This document shows, in pieces, positions 1 through 7,705 of a DNA stretch of 64,000 nucleotides. A program made the position numbers and the translations under genes. The notes beneath the pieces are model-generated. The model saw nothing but the letters and a program-made list of their open reading frames with translations, was not told the DNA's origin and did no database searches. This DNA comes from Acinetobacter sp. ANC 3813 (GTDB lineage: Bacteria > Pseudomonadota > Gammaproteobacteria > Pseudomonadales > Moraxellaceae). The stretch's first letter is position 1; each line of letters opens with the position of its first letter. Location of the stretch: NCBI RefSeq assembly GCF_002135435.1, contig NZ_NEGK01000012.1, positions 19,471-83,470 on the forward strand, given 5' to 3'.

Positions 1-135
1 CAAACATCACTTTATGAATACGACACATATCAGGCTGTCATTGGCAAGGGCCTGCATGCAGCTGGATACCGTATCCATAAACCAAAAGAGCAATTCACTC
101 AATTTGCAAAAGAAGTTTTAGCAGCAATCAACTAA
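1..135 (+). CDS. ParA-like partition ATPase, C-terminal end (5' part outside window)
   Basis: An open frame enters from the left edge and stops with TAA at 133-135, leaving 44 residues that include GKGLHAAGYRI and end KEVLAAIN. No catalytic motif is inside the window. The ParA assignment rests on the general look of the tail, on the small basic-tailed protein that follows 11 bases later, and on the replication gene nearby. ParA ATPases move plasmid copies to daughter cells with a DNA-binding partner. It would be the first gene of a two-gene partition operon. Other P-loop or unrelated proteins cannot be excluded from so short a piece. Confidence 0.45.
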   Translation, partial: QTSLYEYDTYQAVIGKGLHAAGYRIHKPKEQFTQFAKEVLAAIN

Positions 136-146
136 GGAACTCCCCC

Positions 147-485
147 ATGTCCAATATCGCAATCAAAAAACCAGCAAAAAATGAACCCGCAGCGAACCGC
201 TTCGCTGGCGCCAAGCTCTTTGCATCTGGCGAAACAGAAGCTTTAGAAGACACTGCCCCTGCAGCAACGGCTAAAGAAAAAAAGAACACCGCCACTGCTA
301 AAAAGGATCGGCCTAAGCTAACTCAGCCAAAACTGGAAGAGACAACCCGCGAAAACTTTGATATGCCAATCAGCCAGCGTCAAGAAATGCTTGAACTACT
401 GGTGAACTCTAAAAAGTTCCGCTACAAGCGTGATTTTCTTATTCAGTGTGTAGCAGACGGATTGAAAAAGTACAAAGGACAATAA
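147..485 (+). CDS. Small probable partition partner (ParB/ParR-like)
   Basis: The protein has 112 residues. The N-terminal half is rich in Ala, Lys and Glu and looks disordered; the C-terminal 45 residues (from about PISQRQEMLELL to KKYKGQ) are predicted helical and basic. It starts 11 bases after the ParA-like stop with an AAGGA ribosome site. This size, a flexible tail joined to a short basic domain, is usual for centromere-binding partners in small Par operons. I see no ParB nuclease motif. The function is inferred from position, not from a recognised domain. Confidence 0.45.
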   Translation: MSNIAIKKPAKNEPAANRFAGAKLFASGETEALEDTAPAATAKEKKNTATAKKDRPKLTQPKLEETTRENFDMPISQRQEMLELLVNSKKFRYKRDFLIQCVADGLKKYKGQ

Positions 486-491
486 AATAAC

Positions 492-510
492 AGGGCCGCA
501 AGGCCCTTTA
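492..510 (+). terminator. Short GC hairpin after the par-like operon
   Basis: AGGGCC GCAA GGCCCT forms a 6-bp stem with a four-base loop, followed by TTTA. It lies just after the stop at 485. The T-run is short, so termination may be partial and the next gene may be read through. Confidence 0.5.
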
Positions 511-527
511 TAACAAGTGAGCTTTAA

Positions 528-1085
528 ATGAGTAAAATAGCCAAATTATTACCTGAAAATATTTTCAGCAAATTGCTTAAGCCGGCAAAGGATAACGGAC
601 GCTTCATTTTAAAACCGCCAACGGCCGCACAGCTTGCATCAGGATTGATTCAAATAAACAATTCGCGGTATGACACGCGAACCATCAATAAATTATTCAG
701 AAATACAGATTTTAATCTTATAGATCCAGACAGCGCACCAATGGAACAGATCAGCAAAATGTGCGTTTTGGCTCATCAGCGGAAGTTTATACCTGTATTT
801 TTTGCATCTGAATGCAGTGAAAATAGCTTTAATTCGCTCTCATTTGGCGTATTTGAATCATCCAATCCAAGCGGTATAGAATTGAATCTTTTTGCCTTTG
901 CATCCAAACAGCGCGATATTATGGACATTGAAGACAATATGGAGGCAAGGGACTCATACAACAATAATGTTGTGGATAAATTAAATGACCTCTTTGCAAT
1001 TCATGGCGGCGTCAACTATTCAATCATATACACCATCCAAATTAATGAAGAAAAAGAGCCAATTGAACTGCCAGAAAATAAGTAA
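528..1085 (+). CDS. Hypothetical protein next to the partition genes
   Basis: The protein has 185 residues, is soluble and has no motif I recognise. It has an N-terminal basic stretch, a mixed alpha/beta middle and an acidic end. It follows the small partition-like gene in the same direction, behind a weak hairpin, and precedes the repeat-rich non-coding region. By position it could belong to plasmid maintenance or copy control, but nothing in the sequence proves it. Confidence 0.6.
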   Translation: MSKIAKLLPENIFSKLLKPAKDNGRFILKPPTAAQLASGLIQINNSRYDTRTINKLFRNTDFNLIDPDSAPMEQISKMCVLAHQRKFIPVFFASECSENSFNSLSFGVFESSNPSGIELNLFAFASKQRDIMDIEDNMEARDSYNNNVVDKLNDLFAIHGGVNYSIIYTIQINEEKEPIELPENK

Positions 1086-1161
1086 AATTTAAGCTTATTT
1101 TTTACTCAAATCAAGATCAAAAAACATGCTGAAAAACTCACTGCAAAAATGGCATGTTTTA

Positions 1162-1247
1162 TTTTAAGGTTTTTCATTTTTTCAATAACATATTCAATAA
1201 GTTATAACACTCCCAAGACAAGGTTTTGTCTTGGGAGTGTTTTTTTA
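1162..1247. repeat. Imperfect direct repeat, copy 1, with a perfect 15-bp hairpin
   Basis: About 85 bp that recur at 1545-1628. Both begin TTTTAAGGTTTT, continue with AATAACAT and end in a hairpin built on CTCCCAAGACAA. In this copy positions 1207-1221 and 1226-1240 are perfect complements with a GGTT loop and a following run of seven T, so it would also work as a terminator for the genes on the left. Confidence 0.65.
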
Positions 1248-1544
1248 CTGTCTTTTTTTAAAGCAATTTAAGCTCATTTTTTAACATGATAATTCACATA
1301 TTGTTTTAAGTGAAAACAAAGAATCTATAAAAAAAGTTTTCAGCTGGACAGGACTTGCTGCGCCGTGCCATTTTCTGGTTAAAAGTTTAAATTCAAAAGC
1401 GCTGCATGTTCTGTCAGCATCCAAGCGAACGACGAAAAAAGATACACAAACAGCCTCAACCAAGCGCGGAAGGATGGCACAAATGCAAAAATCGAATCAG
1501 TGTATATGTGTGTGCGTTTTAGATAATATTTTTAATTTTTTTTG

Positions 1545-1628
1545 TTTTAAGGTTTTCCGTTTTTTTAATAACATAATCAATAATTTACAAAACTCCCAAG
1601 ACAAGGTTTTGTCTTGAGTGTGTTTTTT
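1545..1628. repeat. Imperfect direct repeat, copy 2
   Basis: Second copy of the 1162-1247 unit. Its hairpin is shorter because the right arm has lost two G residues (CTTGAGTG instead of CTTGGGAGTG), but the T-run is kept. Confidence 0.6.
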
Positions 1629-1931
1629 ATGCAGCTAAAATTCAAGTGTTTTCGTGATGGCAATTACCGCGAAAGCCGTGCTATTCAAGGCTTTTCGCCA
1701 AGACAAAAAGCTGTCTTAGATATCCACAGTTTTAAATTTAAAAAAAACAGCTGCTTACAAAGACAGGATTTTAAATCCAAGACAGAAAAATAGTCTCAAG
1801 ACAAAAACACTCACTTTTTTGTCTTAAAAACTAGATTTTGTCTTGAAAAAGTATTATTGTCTTTCAATCTTAAAAATATACAGCCAACCTTATACGGTGC
1901 GCGGCATACAGCCCGTCCGAAGGAATAAAAA

Positions 1932-3260
1932 ATGCAGGATTCTAAAAGCCAAACGGGGTTTAAAGTTTTTGATGCCATGATGGGCAGCGGAAAAACCACA
2001 GCCATTATTGAAAGCATCCGCAATGCGGACCATGCTCAGAATTTTCTATATATCACTCCCCTGCTGGATGAATGTCACCGCATATCAGGTACTAAATACG
2101 ATCCAGAAGATTCGTTTAAGCGCCCGCTGATCGCCACGCATGATGATACAAGTGTGCATTATCAATATGAAGATTCGCCACTTAAGAACAGAAGATTCAA
2201 ACACCCCAGCTACAAAGGCGGGAATAAAGCTGAAAGTCTGCAGTACCTGATTAAAAACCGCGAAAATATTGTCAGCACGCACCAGCTATTTATGAACCTG
2301 TCCCCGTCCATGCTGAATGAAGCAAAGGACTATATTCTAATCATTGACGAAACAATTCAGGTCTATGACGTATATTCTGAATATACGTCCACTGAACTTG
2401 AAGCCTTATTTCGTCTGGGCTGGATTAAGATAGATGATGACAATGTAACGCTGCGCTTTCAGCGCGGAAACTTTGGCGATAACGGCGGCGACCCGACTGG
2501 GACTAAATACGAAACATTGGCGACCATGTGCGATTTGGGCCAGCTGCTCTATGTGGACCAGAAATTAATCGTCTGGGAACTCAGCATAGATACCCTGACC
2601 GCGTTTAAGGAGGTCTGGATTGCGACGTATATGTTTGACGGATCTCAGATGTCCGCTTATCTCAGCTCATACGGCGTTAAGTGTGAAATGATTCGTTTCG
2701 GTACAAAACCATCTGAAATAGCGCATCTCATTAATCTGTCAGATGATAAATTTATCAACTCGATTGGTGAAAAAACCACGGCGCTTAGTTCCAGCCAGTA
2801 CAAGTCAAATAAAAAAGCCGTCTGTGACCAGCTTTCAAAAAATTTAGACAATTTCTTCCGAAATAAGTGCAAATCAAAGAAAAATGACCGCATCTGGACG
2901 TCATTCAAAGAAGGATGCACGGCCATTGCTGGTACGCGCTATCGTGACGAATGGCTGGCATTCAACACCAAGGCGACTAACGACTATAAAGATCGTAAAA
3001 ATGTTGCCTACCTCCTCAACCTGTACCCGAATCCAATGGTTGTTAAAGCCTCGGCAATGAAAGGCTTCCCCGTAAAAGAGGATATTTTTGCACTCTCTGA
3101 AATGGTGCAATGGATTTGGCGCTCAGCCATCCGTGAAGGCCATCAAATTAATGTTTATGTTCCTAGTTCACGCATGCGCACGCTGCTTAAGCGCTGGCTG
3201 AATGATGAGTTTGAACTAAGCGCCATGCCCACTGAACAATTAATGCTTGATTGCGTGTAA
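1932..3260 (+). CDS. P-loop helicase-like replication protein
   Basis: The protein has 442 residues. A Walker A motif (GSGKT, residues 18-22) sits close to the N-terminus and a Walker B motif (LIIDE, ending at residue 140) follows, as in superfamily 2 helicases. Near residue 390 a WRSAIREG stretch is placed like motif VI and leads into a beta-strand and helix. An AAGGA ribosome site lies before the ATG. It directly follows the repeat-rich region, so it is the best candidate for the protein that opens or unwinds the plasmid origin. No primase or initiator DNA-binding domain is visible. It could instead be a general phage helicase. Confidence 0.6.
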   Translation: MQDSKSQTGFKVFDAMMGSGKTTAIIESIRNADHAQNFLYITPLLDECHRISGTKYDPEDSFKRPLIATHDDTSVHYQYEDSPLKNRRFKHPSYKGGNKAESLQYLIKNRENIVSTHQLFMNLSPSMLNEAKDYILIIDETIQVYDVYSEYTSTELEALFRLGWIKIDDDNVTLRFQRGNFGDNGGDPTGTKYETLATMCDLGQLLYVDQKLIVWELSIDTLTAFKEVWIATYMFDGSQMSAYLSSYGVKCEMIRFGTKPSEIAHLINLSDDKFINSIGEKTTALSSSQYKSNKKAVCDQLSKNLDNFFRNKCKSKKNDRIWTSFKEGCTAIAGTRYRDEWLAFNTKATNDYKDRKNVAYLLNLYPNPMVVKASAMKGFPVKEDIFALSEMVQWIWRSAIREGHQINVYVPSSRMRTLLKRWLNDEFELSAMPTEQLMLDCV

Positions 3261-3660
3261 AACTATACAGAATGCTCTGTATGCGTTTTTCATATGCGCC
3301 ATTGCATACTTTAGCCTATGTAAAATAAAGCGCCTCTTAGGACCTCTGAGGCGCACACAAAGCAAAGTACCGACATCTTAAAACTTTATGCATAATTGAA
3401 CGCATAAAATGATAAAAGGGCGATTTCAAGTACACAAACTGTACAGTTATTGCATAAACGGTATTTACTGCATTGATTTATTTCTATAAAATGCAGATTC
3501 CTTTCAAAGATTATCCTTATCAGAATTTCTGCGAAAGTTGCCCGCATCGCTATGGCTAGTCATGCGGGCATAATTTTGTCTGCATTTTATCCATTCCCTG
3601 AATACTTTTTTAAATTGATCGTTTAAGATCAAATAATTACTGTATAAAACGGGGAATATA
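3261..3660. other. Non-coding region with a hairpin and a palindromic operator-like site
   Basis: No gene was seen in these 400 bases. Positions 3330-3354 form an imperfect GCGCCTC/GAGGCGC hairpin without a T-run. Several GCATAA/TTATGC words occur at 3385-3460. Just ahead of the secreted-protein gene, TTGATC GTTTAA GATCAA (3615-3632) is a perfect palindrome that could bind a dimeric regulator. A TATAAA at 3643 may be the -10 box. Confidence 0.4.
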
Positions 3661-4026
3661 ATGAAAAAATCAATCTGCATGCTGTCCGCAGCGCTCTTTA
3701 TTTCATGTTCAGCACTGGCCGAACTTCCAAAAATTGACACTTCACTGCTCAAGCCCAGCGATTTAAGCAAAGAATACTGTGAAAAAAATGCAGATCTGAT
3801 CGGCTATTTGACGGTAATGAATGGAACATGCAATTTCACAATGGGTAAACGTCAAAACAATCAAATTGGCGGCATTAATAAAGTCTGCATCAATAAACTG
3901 GGGCAGGACCGCATCTATGACGTAACTCTGGCAGGCATGCAGGCCGCGCAAAGCGATTTAGAAAATTATGAGCGCAAATCAGTCTGCCAAGGTATTCGCA
4001 AAAGCTATAAAGATTTTTATAATTAA
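3661..4026 (+). CDS. Small secreted protein with four cysteines
   Basis: The protein has 121 residues. Residues 1-20 form a classic signal peptide: KK, a hydrophobic core and an ALA cleavage site. The mature part has Cys at 40, 57, 76 and 109, enough for two disulphides in the periplasm. It stands alone on the plus strand between a palindromic site and a two-way terminator, the layout of a lysogenic-conversion gene. Candidate roles are superinfection exclusion or host-envelope modification, but I recognise no family. Its gene faces the late genes. Confidence 0.6.
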   Translation: MKKSICMLSAALFISCSALAELPKIDTSLLKPSDLSKEYCEKNADLIGYLTVMNGTCNFTMGKRQNNQIGGINKVCINKLGQDRIYDVTLAGMQAAQSDLENYERKSVCQGIRKSYKDFYN

Positions 4027-4086
4027 CTGTAAAAACAATAATTTATTTAAATATGCATATCTGCATTAATTTATGCTTTCATGCAT

Positions 4087-4126
4087 GAAAAAAGTGAACC
4101 GTCGTACAGATTGTTCACTTTTTTTC
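4087..4126. terminator. Bidirectional terminator between converging genes
   Basis: GAAAAAAGTGAAC and GTTCACTTTTTTTC are complementary across a 13-base loop. A-rich and T-rich ends make it work in both directions, between the plus-strand gene ending at 4026 and the minus-strand genes ending at 4149. Confidence 0.8.
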
Positions 4127-4148
4127 ATTTGCGTTCTGGATCTGGATT

Positions 4149-4427
4149 TTATTCTAATATTTCGGCAATTCTCAGCACTTGCACGCTGCTGACGCCCGTT
4201 TCCAAAGCATCTTGAATAGCCGCATAGTGCGGATTTCTAGGGTCATAGCCCAGCATAGCCCGCTGGTTGGTCTTTGTGATGGTCATTGGCTTGTTATAGC
4301 AGCCGCGCTTGAAGCGGCCGACTATCAGCCCTATGTCTGGATATGCACCCGTATCAGTGCGGAAATCTTCAACACCTTCATACTGCAGTCCGCTTTCATT
4401 CGCTAAAATTTCGGTAATGTTTGGCAT
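4149..4427 (-). CDS. Truncated, diverged copy of the fibre-cassette head domain
   Basis: The protein has 92 residues and is the same domain as the first 88 residues of the proteins at 4474-5019 and 33369-34070: it opens MPNITEILANESGLQY and keeps FKRGCYNKPMTIT and SVQVLRI. It then stops after a few residues (AEILE), so it has no C-terminal domain. Compared with the other two it differs at many positions (for example DIGLIVGRF). GGGAT eight bases ahead of the ATG is a fair ribosome site. It may be a decayed cassette, or a free head domain that still assembles into the virion. Confidence 0.65.
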   Translation of the reverse strand: MPNITEILANESGLQYEGVEDFRTDTGAYPDIGLIVGRFKRGCYNKPMTITKTNQRAMLGYDPRNPHYAAIQDALETGVSSVQVLRIAEILE

Positions 4428-4473
4428 TGTTTTATCCCGCCGTTAAAACCCGCATTACGCGGTCTTTTAATAT

Positions 4474-5019
4474 TTACACCGCATATAGGTCTACTTGATA
4501 CGGCGCACAGACTCTCACATAGTTAAATTCATTATTAGATTGAATTGTGAAGCTAACTGTTCCCGCAGGGGTTTCATTATTGACTGTATAATTGACAGTT
4601 TCCCACGGACCTTGCGCGTCTCTTGAGATACTCACATTCAGAATTTTATTTTTCGCATCAGCCAGCAGCTTCGCCAAACTGATAGGCGGTACAGGCGTCA
4701 GCCTCACATAAATTGAAGCAAACTCAAAGTTCTGGCATATCAATTCTACCCCTGCCTTAATCCGCAGGACCTGAACACTCGGCAGGCCAGCATCCAGCGC
4801 ATCGGCTATGGCCGCATAAGCGGGGTTTTCAGGATCATAGCCCAGCATAGCCCGCTGATTGGCCTTTGTGATGGTCATTGGCTTGTTGTAGCAGCCGCGC
4901 TTAAATACGCCTGTAATAGCGCCAATATTTGGATAAGAGCCAGTTTTAGAGCTGGCATCTTCTACACCTGAATATTGCAGCCCGCTCTCATTCGCTAAAA
5001 TTTCGGTAATGTTCGGCAT
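4474..5019 (-). CDS. Fibre-cassette protein, variant B (shared head, own C-terminal domain)
   Basis: I start at the ATG of MPNITEIL to match the other copies; an upstream GTG would add three residues. Residues 1-88 are identical to the protein at 33369-34070, after which the two are unrelated: here a beta-rich domain of about 90 residues ending YQVDLYAV follows. The DNA identity extends upstream through the promoter and terminator. A short shared N-terminal domain on different tails is the usual design of virion attachment modules. It follows the endolysin gene. Its function is inferred from this design and its equivalent in the tail-fibre block. Confidence 0.65.
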   Translation of the reverse strand: MPNITEILANESGLQYSGVEDASSKTGSYPNIGAITGVFKRGCYNKPMTITKANQRAMLGYDPENPAYAAIADALDAGLPSVQVLRIKAGVELICQNFEFASIYVRLTPVPPISLAKLLADAKNKILNVSISRDAQGPWETVNYTVNNETPAGTVSFTIQSNNEFNYVRVCAPYQVDLYAV

Positions 5020-5046
5020 TGCCTTCACTCACAGTAAAATATGGCT

Positions 5047-5087
5047 CATTGTGAAGGATCTGGCAGGCGCCTTTTGCGCCGTATTCC
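5047..5087 (-). promoter_or_regulatory. Late promoter candidate for fibre cassette B
   Basis: On the minus strand GGAATACGGC starts at 5087 and CACAATG starts 34 bases later. The gap contains the GGCGC AAAA GGCGCC hairpin. It has the same spacing as eleven other sites in the window. Confidence 0.6.
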
Positions 5088-5091
5088 AGAT

Positions 5092-5113
5092 AAAAAAACC
5101 CGCATTAAGCGGG
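5092..5113 (-). terminator. Terminator after the endolysin operon
   Basis: On the minus strand CCCGC TTAAT GCGGG is followed by seven T. It lies 15 bases after the endolysin stop. The same hairpin is present at 34143-34163 as part of the duplicated block. Confidence 0.85.
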
Positions 5114-5127
5114 CTTTCTTCCAATCA

Positions 5128-5994
5128 TTAAGGCAGGACGGACCATGCCTTTTTAAACAGCGCTTGGCGCTCTTCCAGCCCATTTTTACCGCCATTAACA
5201 ATGACACAGGACTGATTGAAATCGCCCTTATTGACTGCGCCGCTGCAGGAATTTCGCGACCAAAACCATAGCGCAGATTTTACTGAATATTCAGGTTTAA
5301 CGATAAGTTCAGGACTCTTAAGCAAGGTATCCCCTGCACCTATGCCAATACTGCAAAGCTTGTAATTATCACGGCCAGTCAAATGCATTGGACCGCCGCC
5401 ACGGTAATTAAATCCGTCATCATTATCTTTGCTGTTACCCATACGGCCGCCGTAAACAGTATTGGCGATAGCAGCAGGGCCACGGGCCGCAATTGCCTGT
5501 GCGCTCTGTGCTGTTTTAAAATATTTAGGGAATACTTTCAGCAGGCGCTCTGCCCGATAGTTCATATTTTCGCGCAATTCACTGAACCCTGACGATTCAT
5601 GCAGAACATTGGCTAGAAAGCCGCACAGATCGGCTTTGGTTTTGACATGATACGTTGCGACGGCCGCATTAATCATAACTGCAAAACCAGAAACAGCCTT
5701 AGAATGCAGGCGTTTCAGCATTTCATCCGTCAGCTGGGGCGCTGGCAGAAGTGAATTGAAGCCAGACATTGAACCGCCGCCAAAATCCCCATCAATGGCA
5801 CCGAAATATACGCGCTGTTCAGCCAGAATCCCCTGAATTTCACGGGCCTGTTTTTTGAATTGTTTGGTCTTTTCTTTCAGGTCCAATACGGCGCTATAGC
5901 TAATCCATCCGATTTGCCCGTCTATTGCGCCGCCGTATAAACCCGCCGTTTTCAGAATCTTTTGAATCTCTTTTAATGCGTCTTTTTGGTTCAT
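5128..5994 (-). CDS. Endolysin, GH19 chitinase-like muramidase with two N-terminal wall-binding repeats
   Basis: The protein has 288 residues. The C-terminal domain (about 95-288) has the GH19 signature HESSGFSELREN, with the acid pair Glu133 and Glu142, and later GRGPAAIAN-like and YRGGGPMHLTG segments typical of the family. GH19 phage enzymes cut peptidoglycan. Residues 1-85 hold two short repeats with GAIDG at 23-27 and 66-70, like peptidoglycan-binding domains. There is no signal peptide, so release needs a holin, and two membrane-protein genes lie directly upstream; the start overlaps the first of them by four bases. It is the last gene of a lysis operon with a strong terminator. Confidence 0.88.
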   Translation of the reverse strand: MNQKDALKEIQKILKTAGLYGGAIDGQIGWISYSAVLDLKEKTKQFKKQAREIQGILAEQRVYFGAIDGDFGGGSMSGFNSLLPAPQLTDEMLKRLHSKAVSGFAVMINAAVATYHVKTKADLCGFLANVLHESSGFSELRENMNYRAERLLKVFPKYFKTAQSAQAIAARGPAAIANTVYGGRMGNSKDNDDGFNYRGGGPMHLTGRDNYKLCSIGIGAGDTLLKSPELIVKPEYSVKSALWFWSRNSCSGAVNKGDFNQSCVIVNGGKNGLEERQALFKKAWSVLP

Positions 5995-6260
5995 GGATCG
6001 CTTTTCCTGTTAAACACGTTTACTGTATTTAACAGGAATAAAAATGCCTGATTTGTCAGGATTCCAGCTAATAGCGCGCTGCCTAAGAGCAATGCCGCCG
6101 TGTATGACTCAATCGCAATAAATGCACCGATCAGGACCACGCACACAATAATCCAATTGCGCTTGCATGAAGATGACGTATCAATAACTTTGTCAGAAAC
6201 AAAAACCACTGCAATCGCAGACAGCGCAATTGCTAAACCGATGATTACATGAAGTGTCAT
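5991..6260 (-). CDS. Holin-like small membrane protein
   Basis: The protein has 89 residues with two or three membrane segments: about residues 3-22, and one or two between 32 and 75. A basic NRKSDP tail would lie in the cytoplasm. It overlaps the endolysin start by four bases (ATGA), so the two are translated together. Size, topology and position are those of a phage holin. The neighbouring 171-residue membrane protein is the other candidate. Confidence 0.6.
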   Translation of the reverse strand: MTLHVIIGLAIALSAIAVVFVSDKVIDTSSSCKRNWIIVCVVLIGAFIAIESYTAALLLGSALLAGILTNQAFLFLLNTVNVFNRKSDP

Positions 6261-6263
6261 AGC

Positions 6264-6779
6264 TTATTCCTCCCGATCATCAAAGCTCTTATTGATCTGG
6301 TCTATATCCGATTGATTAACCGATAGACGCAGCGAAGCAGCCTTAATGGCAGCAGCGTGAATAAGATGCGCGATTGCAGGAAATACAAAAGATACGGCGG
6401 CGACCCATAGCAGAATGATTGGCCCAATATCTTTTTTTGTTGAAATGTAATAAATAAAAGCCAAGCTCCCGCCAGCAATAGACAGCAGAAGCTTTATCCA
6501 TTTTGGATAAGGACGTGGCCCGTATTTAGGCGTTGGATAAAAAACCCCGACAATTGAACCGATAACCAGAAAAACCAGACTTGCCAAGATCAGCATGAAA
6601 TAGCTGTACGTCACTGCAAAACTGCGCAGTGAGTCATTACTCAATACATGACCATGCATAGCGCTTGTCTGCGCTAAACGTGTACTGCCAGCCTGTGCCA
6701 AATCAGCTGCCAAAGGCATCGCCACCATTAGAAAATATCCGATAGCCTTTGACACAATCCCTAGTTTTTCAATCATCAT
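6264..6779 (-). CDS. Membrane protein of the lysis operon
   Basis: The protein has 171 residues and about four hydrophobic segments: near the N-terminus, at about 55-80, 100-115 and 120-145. The C-terminal 25 residues are charged. It lies three bases ahead of the holin-like gene in the same direction. It could be a second holin, an antiholin or a spanin-like partner; I see no lipobox. It may also be the holin itself, with the smaller gene as regulator. Confidence 0.55.
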   Translation of the reverse strand: MMIEKLGIVSKAIGYFLMVAMPLAADLAQAGSTRLAQTSAMHGHVLSNDSLRSFAVTYSYFMLILASLVFLVIGSIVGVFYPTPKYGPRPYPKWIKLLLSIAGGSLAFIYYISTKKDIGPIILLWVAAVSFVFPAIAHLIHAAAIKAASLRLSVNQSDIDQINKSFDDREE

Positions 6780-6802
6780 ATTCGCCTGCCGTTAAAACAC
6801 TC

Positions 6803-7066
6803 TTAGATTTTTTTAGAAATATTCTCTAAATGCGTTTGAATGTTTAAAAGCATTTGAACATGGTTTTCATTTTGCAATTTTTTGATTTTCCAGCCTCCTT
6901 TGCTGTAAAAATCCCCTATCACCCAATATGGCAATTTCATTGCGTCATGCAAATTTACGCCTGAATCAATACTGAACTGCTGCAGCTCCTCCCAGTGCAA
7001 TTGATAGCAGCTCTTGGGCGTATCCTGTGAATGCATGATCTGGCCGAAATCGGCACGGCGCATCAT
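6803..7066 (-). CDS. Small hypothetical protein overlapping a baseplate-region gene
   Basis: The protein has 87 residues with a strong GAGGT ribosome site ahead of ATGATG. Its first 100 bases overlap the end of the gene 6966-7700 in another frame. The sequence is mostly polar with a Trp-rich middle (HWEEL, GGWKIKK). No motif was recognised. It lies between tail genes and lysis genes. Confidence 0.55.
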   Translation of the reverse strand: MMRRADFGQIMHSQDTPKSCYQLHWEELQQFSIDSGVNLHDAMKLPYWVIGDFYSKGGWKIKKLQNENHVQMLLNIQTHLENISKKI

Positions 7067-7700
7067 CTGTACCTCTTTTGTCTATTTTTTCCAGAACAAT
7101 GCCATTATCAAATGCAATATTGACCAGATGCTGCTGCTGGCCCTGCAGATCTAAAAATTCATCATATATTTCATTAAATTCAAAGGCTGAAAAACCCTTA
7201 ATAGTTTCTATCCTGTTGTGAATGACATTGGCCGTAAAATCCAGCGTCGAAGGCGTATCCAGCGGCGGCAGACGCTCATCAAGCCCTATTGTTAGCCCCA
7301 TTTCACCCAGCATCCAGTCTTCTGTCGTTTCACAGCCGATTTCTAGCGCCGTAACCTCCAAGCCTGTTAAGTGCCGCACCGTCATATCCATTTTTTCTGA
7401 CTTAACACGCTCTTTGCTGAAATCATTCAGGGCTTTAGATATGTAGTCAGCTGGATTAGTTTTCCCGCGCAGGGCGTTACGGTCTTGCGTCAAATCTAGA
7501 TACACCAGCAAATGACAATAGCGTTCTTCTGCAGTCATCTTCATGAAATCTATATTAGGCCCCAAAATAGAACTTAAAAACGCTGTTAGCTGGGACTCAT
7601 AGTGCGATTTATTCAGCTTTGCAATGGTGAGAAGTGAACCTACTGTTGCATCAGTAAATGAGCGGCGCTGATTGGCAATTTCTATAATTGGATATGACAT
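6966..7700 (-). CDS. Probable tail/baseplate assembly protein
   Basis: I start at MSYPIIEI, where GGA lies eight bases upstream, giving 244 residues; the frame is open further but would overlap the previous gene. It follows the tail-type gene 7706-8488 with no gap, so both are probably made together. The sequence is mixed alpha/beta with acidic helices (MTAEERYCHLLVYLDL). It resembles assembly factors of contractile tails only loosely. Position suggests a role in hub or tube assembly. Confidence 0.5.
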   Translation of the reverse strand: MSYPIIEIANQRRSFTDATVGSLLTIAKLNKSHYESQLTAFLSSILGPNIDFMKMTAEERYCHLLVYLDLTQDRNALRGKTNPADYISKALNDFSKERVKSEKMDMTVRHLTGLEVTALEIGCETTEDWMLGEMGLTIGLDERLPPLDTPSTLDFTANVIHNRIETIKGFSAFEFNEIYDEFLDLQGQQQHLVNIAFDNGIVLEKIDKRGTDDAPCRFRPDHAFTGYAQELLSIALGGAAAVQY

Positions 7701-7705
7701 GCTGA

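Larger units (their letters stand above)
1086..1931. other. Repeat-rich non-coding region, candidate plasmid origin/incompatibility region
   Basis: This 846-bp stretch has no convincing gene. It is AT-rich and carries about a dozen copies of AAGACAA or its complement TTGTCTT: two pairs forming hairpins near 1215-1232 and 1598-1615, then a cluster at roughly 1698-1860 where copies lie 15-30 bases apart in both orientations. It ends just before a helicase-like replication gene. Clusters of short repeats next to a rep gene are typical of iteron-type origins. An alternative is a partition centromere for the genes on the left. Confidence 0.5.
4755..5113. repeat. Long direct repeat, copy 1 (fibre-cassette head plus promoter)
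   Basis: This stretch matches 33806-34163 with about four differences: two base changes inside the gene, CCAG versus CCCG near 5087, and one base in an A-run. It covers the coding part for residues 1-88, the leader, the late promoter and the upstream terminator. Similarity stops abruptly at both ends. Both copies have the same orientation. Confidence 0.9.

Noticed and set aside
3504..3770. Minus-strand frame of 88 residues near the secreted-protein gene
   Set aside because: It overlaps the signal-peptide gene and the palindromic region, has no ribosome site and has an unlikely composition.
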